In this document: positions 53,182 through 54,334 of the stretch, one piece after another | How the letters are laid out: every line of letters starts with the position of its first letter | Position numbering within the stretch: position 1 is the stretch's first letter | Assembly: GCA_016873095.1 (NCBI GenBank) | Contig: VGYC01000024.1 | Span: 1-54,334, forward strand | DNA length: 54,334 bases | DNA from: Planctomycetota bacterium | Lineage (GTDB): Bacteria > Planctomycetota > Planctomycetia > Gemmatales > Gemmataceae | Direction of reading: 5' to 3' | The notes under the pieces: model-generated | The model's input: the letters and a program-made list of their open reading frames with translations, nothing else | Databases searched by the model: none | What the model was told of the DNA's origin: nothing | Position numbers and translations under genes: made by a program

Positions 53182-53846
53182 TCATCGGACGTGCAAGGTG
53201 AATTCCGGATTGCCGAGCGGGTCCTTGCCGCGCGTCAGGCGAAATGATTTGCCGAAGATCGCCGACTTGAGCCAGCCCCCCTGCTTACGGGCCGCGATGT
53301 AGCCGCGGGCGCCGCGCTTGAAGATGTCAAACTCCAGCCGTTCGCCGCGGACATCGACCAGCCAGTATTCCTCGACACCGGCTCGCCAGTACAGGTCGTG
53401 AAGGATTTCGGTGTCCTTCTCGACGGAGCTGTCGCTGACGACTTCGAGTGCCATATCCAGCGATCCGGTCACTTCTACAAAGCCGTCACTGGCGCCTTCG
53501 ATGAGGCGCGCTCGCCCTGAGCGAAGCGATTCAAAAAGGACAAAAGCGCCGTCCGGCACCGTGGCCAGCTCGCAATCGTCGTTGGTGAAGAACAGGCCAT
53601 CGGGAAAGTACCGTCCGCGCTTTTCATTCCTTGCCAGGCCGCCAAGGACGAAGTTGTGTTCCTGCTTCACCTGGTTGTGCGTGAAATCTGCTCCTTGCTC
53701 AGGTCCACCCAGACCTCGCGCTGGAGGAAACAGATGCGGCCGGTTTCCGGGAAGTCGTCGGAATGCGCCCAGCGGCGGAAGGACGACAGATCGTCCACAC
53801 CATCGGGAATGGTCACGCGATCGGTGTACAGCATGAATGTGGTCAT
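53182..53846 (-). pseudogene. Uma2-family endonuclease-like gene with one frameshift
   Basis: Two frames together make one Uma2 (DUF820) protein of about 221 residues. The first part (from the ATG at 53846) starts MTTFMLYTDRVTIPDGVDDL and runs to VWVDLSKEQI. The second continues QVKQEHNFVLGG, has LDMALEVVSDSSVEKD (the family acidic/EVxSxS core) and VEEYWLVDVRGE. The frames join if one T is added to the TTT run at 53684-53686 (minus strand ATTTCACG to ATTTTCACG). This is either a real single-base loss or a sequencing error. Uma2 proteins are abundant PD-(D/E)XK-like proteins in planctomycetes and cyanobacteria; their role is unclear. Confidence 0.82.
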
Positions 53847-53950
53847 TGCTTGACCTCTGAGGCGGTTGTCCAAGCTCGCTTGGTGGTGTTGCGATTCAAC
53901 CGCCTGCCGCCCTAGCAAACGTCACGCCCTGGATTCGACTTACTCGTTCG

Positions 53951-54206
53951 CTACTTCTTGCGTGTCAGCTTGCCAGAAATGTCGAGATAAACCTTGCCGG
54001 CAGCGTCCTTGGCCTGAACATTCCACTCGAAGGAATCGTCTCCAAGAAATCGCCAGCGAGTGACCGAGGCTACGCCGGTCTGCGGGCGACTGGTAAAGGT
54101 TAACGTCCTGGAAGCCGGGTCCCATTTCCCTCCCGACGCCTCCACCATGTCACCCTGCGAACTAAAATGCCATACACGATAGGCCTTGCTGTTGGCGTCG
54201 TATGTA
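53951..54206 (-). pseudogene. 3' fragment of a DUF1579-like gene, cut by the terminal repeat
   Basis: Reading leftwards from the repeat edge, the frame runs TYDANSKAYRVWHFSSQG, then MVEASGGKWDPASRTLTF and on to DISGKLTRKK and stop. This is the C-terminal half of a DUF1579-type protein (function unknown, common in planctomycetes). The frame continues into the 128-bp repeat and meets a TGA there. The N-terminal half is missing from the window, so the repeat either interrupts the gene or marks an assembly join. Confidence 0.75.
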
Positions 54207-54334
54207 GCTAGCGAGGCTTCGCCTCAGACCGACGAGGCGTGCCCCGATGCAGGTCAATATAAAAGGCTCCGGTCGAGCCTATGATGGGTCTGCCGAAGCA
54301 GGCCCGTTTTACCGCATGGCGGTGATGGTCCCGA
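54207..54334. repeat. 128-bp terminal inverted repeat, right copy
   Basis: This is an exact inverted copy of bases 1-128. Its inner edge lies at GCTAGC (54207-54212) inside the DUF1579-like frame. It supplies an in-frame stop to that gene, which favours a mobile or repeated element at this place over native coding sequence. Confidence 0.95.

Noticed and set aside
1-54334. tRNA or rRNA genes, prophage, CRISPR, known defence systems
   Set aside because: None was recognised on either strand; the region reads as ordinary chromosomal genes with a few repeats.

Overview
The window looks like chromosomal DNA of a planctomycete, probably from the Gemmata/Isosphaera side of the phylum. The gene content points there: large Ser/Thr kinases with WD40 propellers, small transthyretin-like lipoproteins, PQQ-propeller, DUF1579 and DUF2330 proteins, a Tad pilus locus with very short Flp pilins, and a complete-looking lpxC, so the cell has a Gram-negative type outer membrane. 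The DNA is GC-rich, so many long antisense open frames exist that are only shadows. Both ends carry the same 128 bp in inverted orientation. The right copy cuts a DUF1579-like gene, so the window is probably a contig that stops inside copies of a repeat.

Layout. 0.3-1.9 kb: a kinase fused to a degenerate receiver. 2.0-4.8 kb (minus): an envelope operon of an OmpH/Skp chaperone, LpxC and a Gfo/Idh/MocA oxidoreductase. 5.1-7.4 kb: a lipoprotein, a methyltransferase and an overlapping GT2 glycosyltransferase. 7.5-12.6 kb: an RluA-type pseudouridine synthase, an EamA exporter, a divergent TrmB-like methyltransferase, dihydrolipoyl dehydrogenase and a DUF6263-like secreted protein. 12.6-22.6 kb: a 1556-residue kinase-WD40 protein, CarB, a glycine-rich RRM protein with a clear terminator, and a Tm-1-like/UPF0261 protein. 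22.7-26.9 kb (minus): a likely operon of MoeB-rhodanese, a zinc-ribbon membrane protein, a 115-residue ArsC-like selenoprotein that needs UGA recoding, and a DUF2330 protein. 27-35 kb: PQQ propeller, cupin, IspH, a winged-helix regulator with its membrane partner and a candidate operator, PurL and prephenate dehydrogenase.

35.3-48.2 kb is a Tad/Flp pilus locus: two tandem Flp pilins, prepilin peptidase, CpaB, secretin CpaC, CpaE/TadZ, CpaF/TadA, TadB, TadC, a Gly-rich lipoprotein, a small membrane protein, an AAA+ ATPase with a winged-helix N-terminus, and a TPR lipoprotein like TadD. About 120 nt before the first pilin there is a match to the GEMM-I cyclic-di-GMP riboswitch. This suggests direct second-messenger control of the surface-attachment machine. 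48.4-53.1 kb: a near-consensus promoter drives an NfeD-NfeD-FloA membrane-microdomain operon plus a proline-rich membrane protein. 53.2-54.3 kb: a frameshifted Uma2-family gene and the truncated DUF1579 gene.

Most notable: the riboswitch-led Tad locus, the UGA-containing ArsC-like gene with a SECIS-like hairpin, an in-frame tandem repeat inside PurL, several proteins that keep a fold but have lost catalytic residues (receiver, NfeD protease domains, TrmB motif), and the inverted contig-end repeat. All assignments come from reading motifs and structure by eye; no database search was run.
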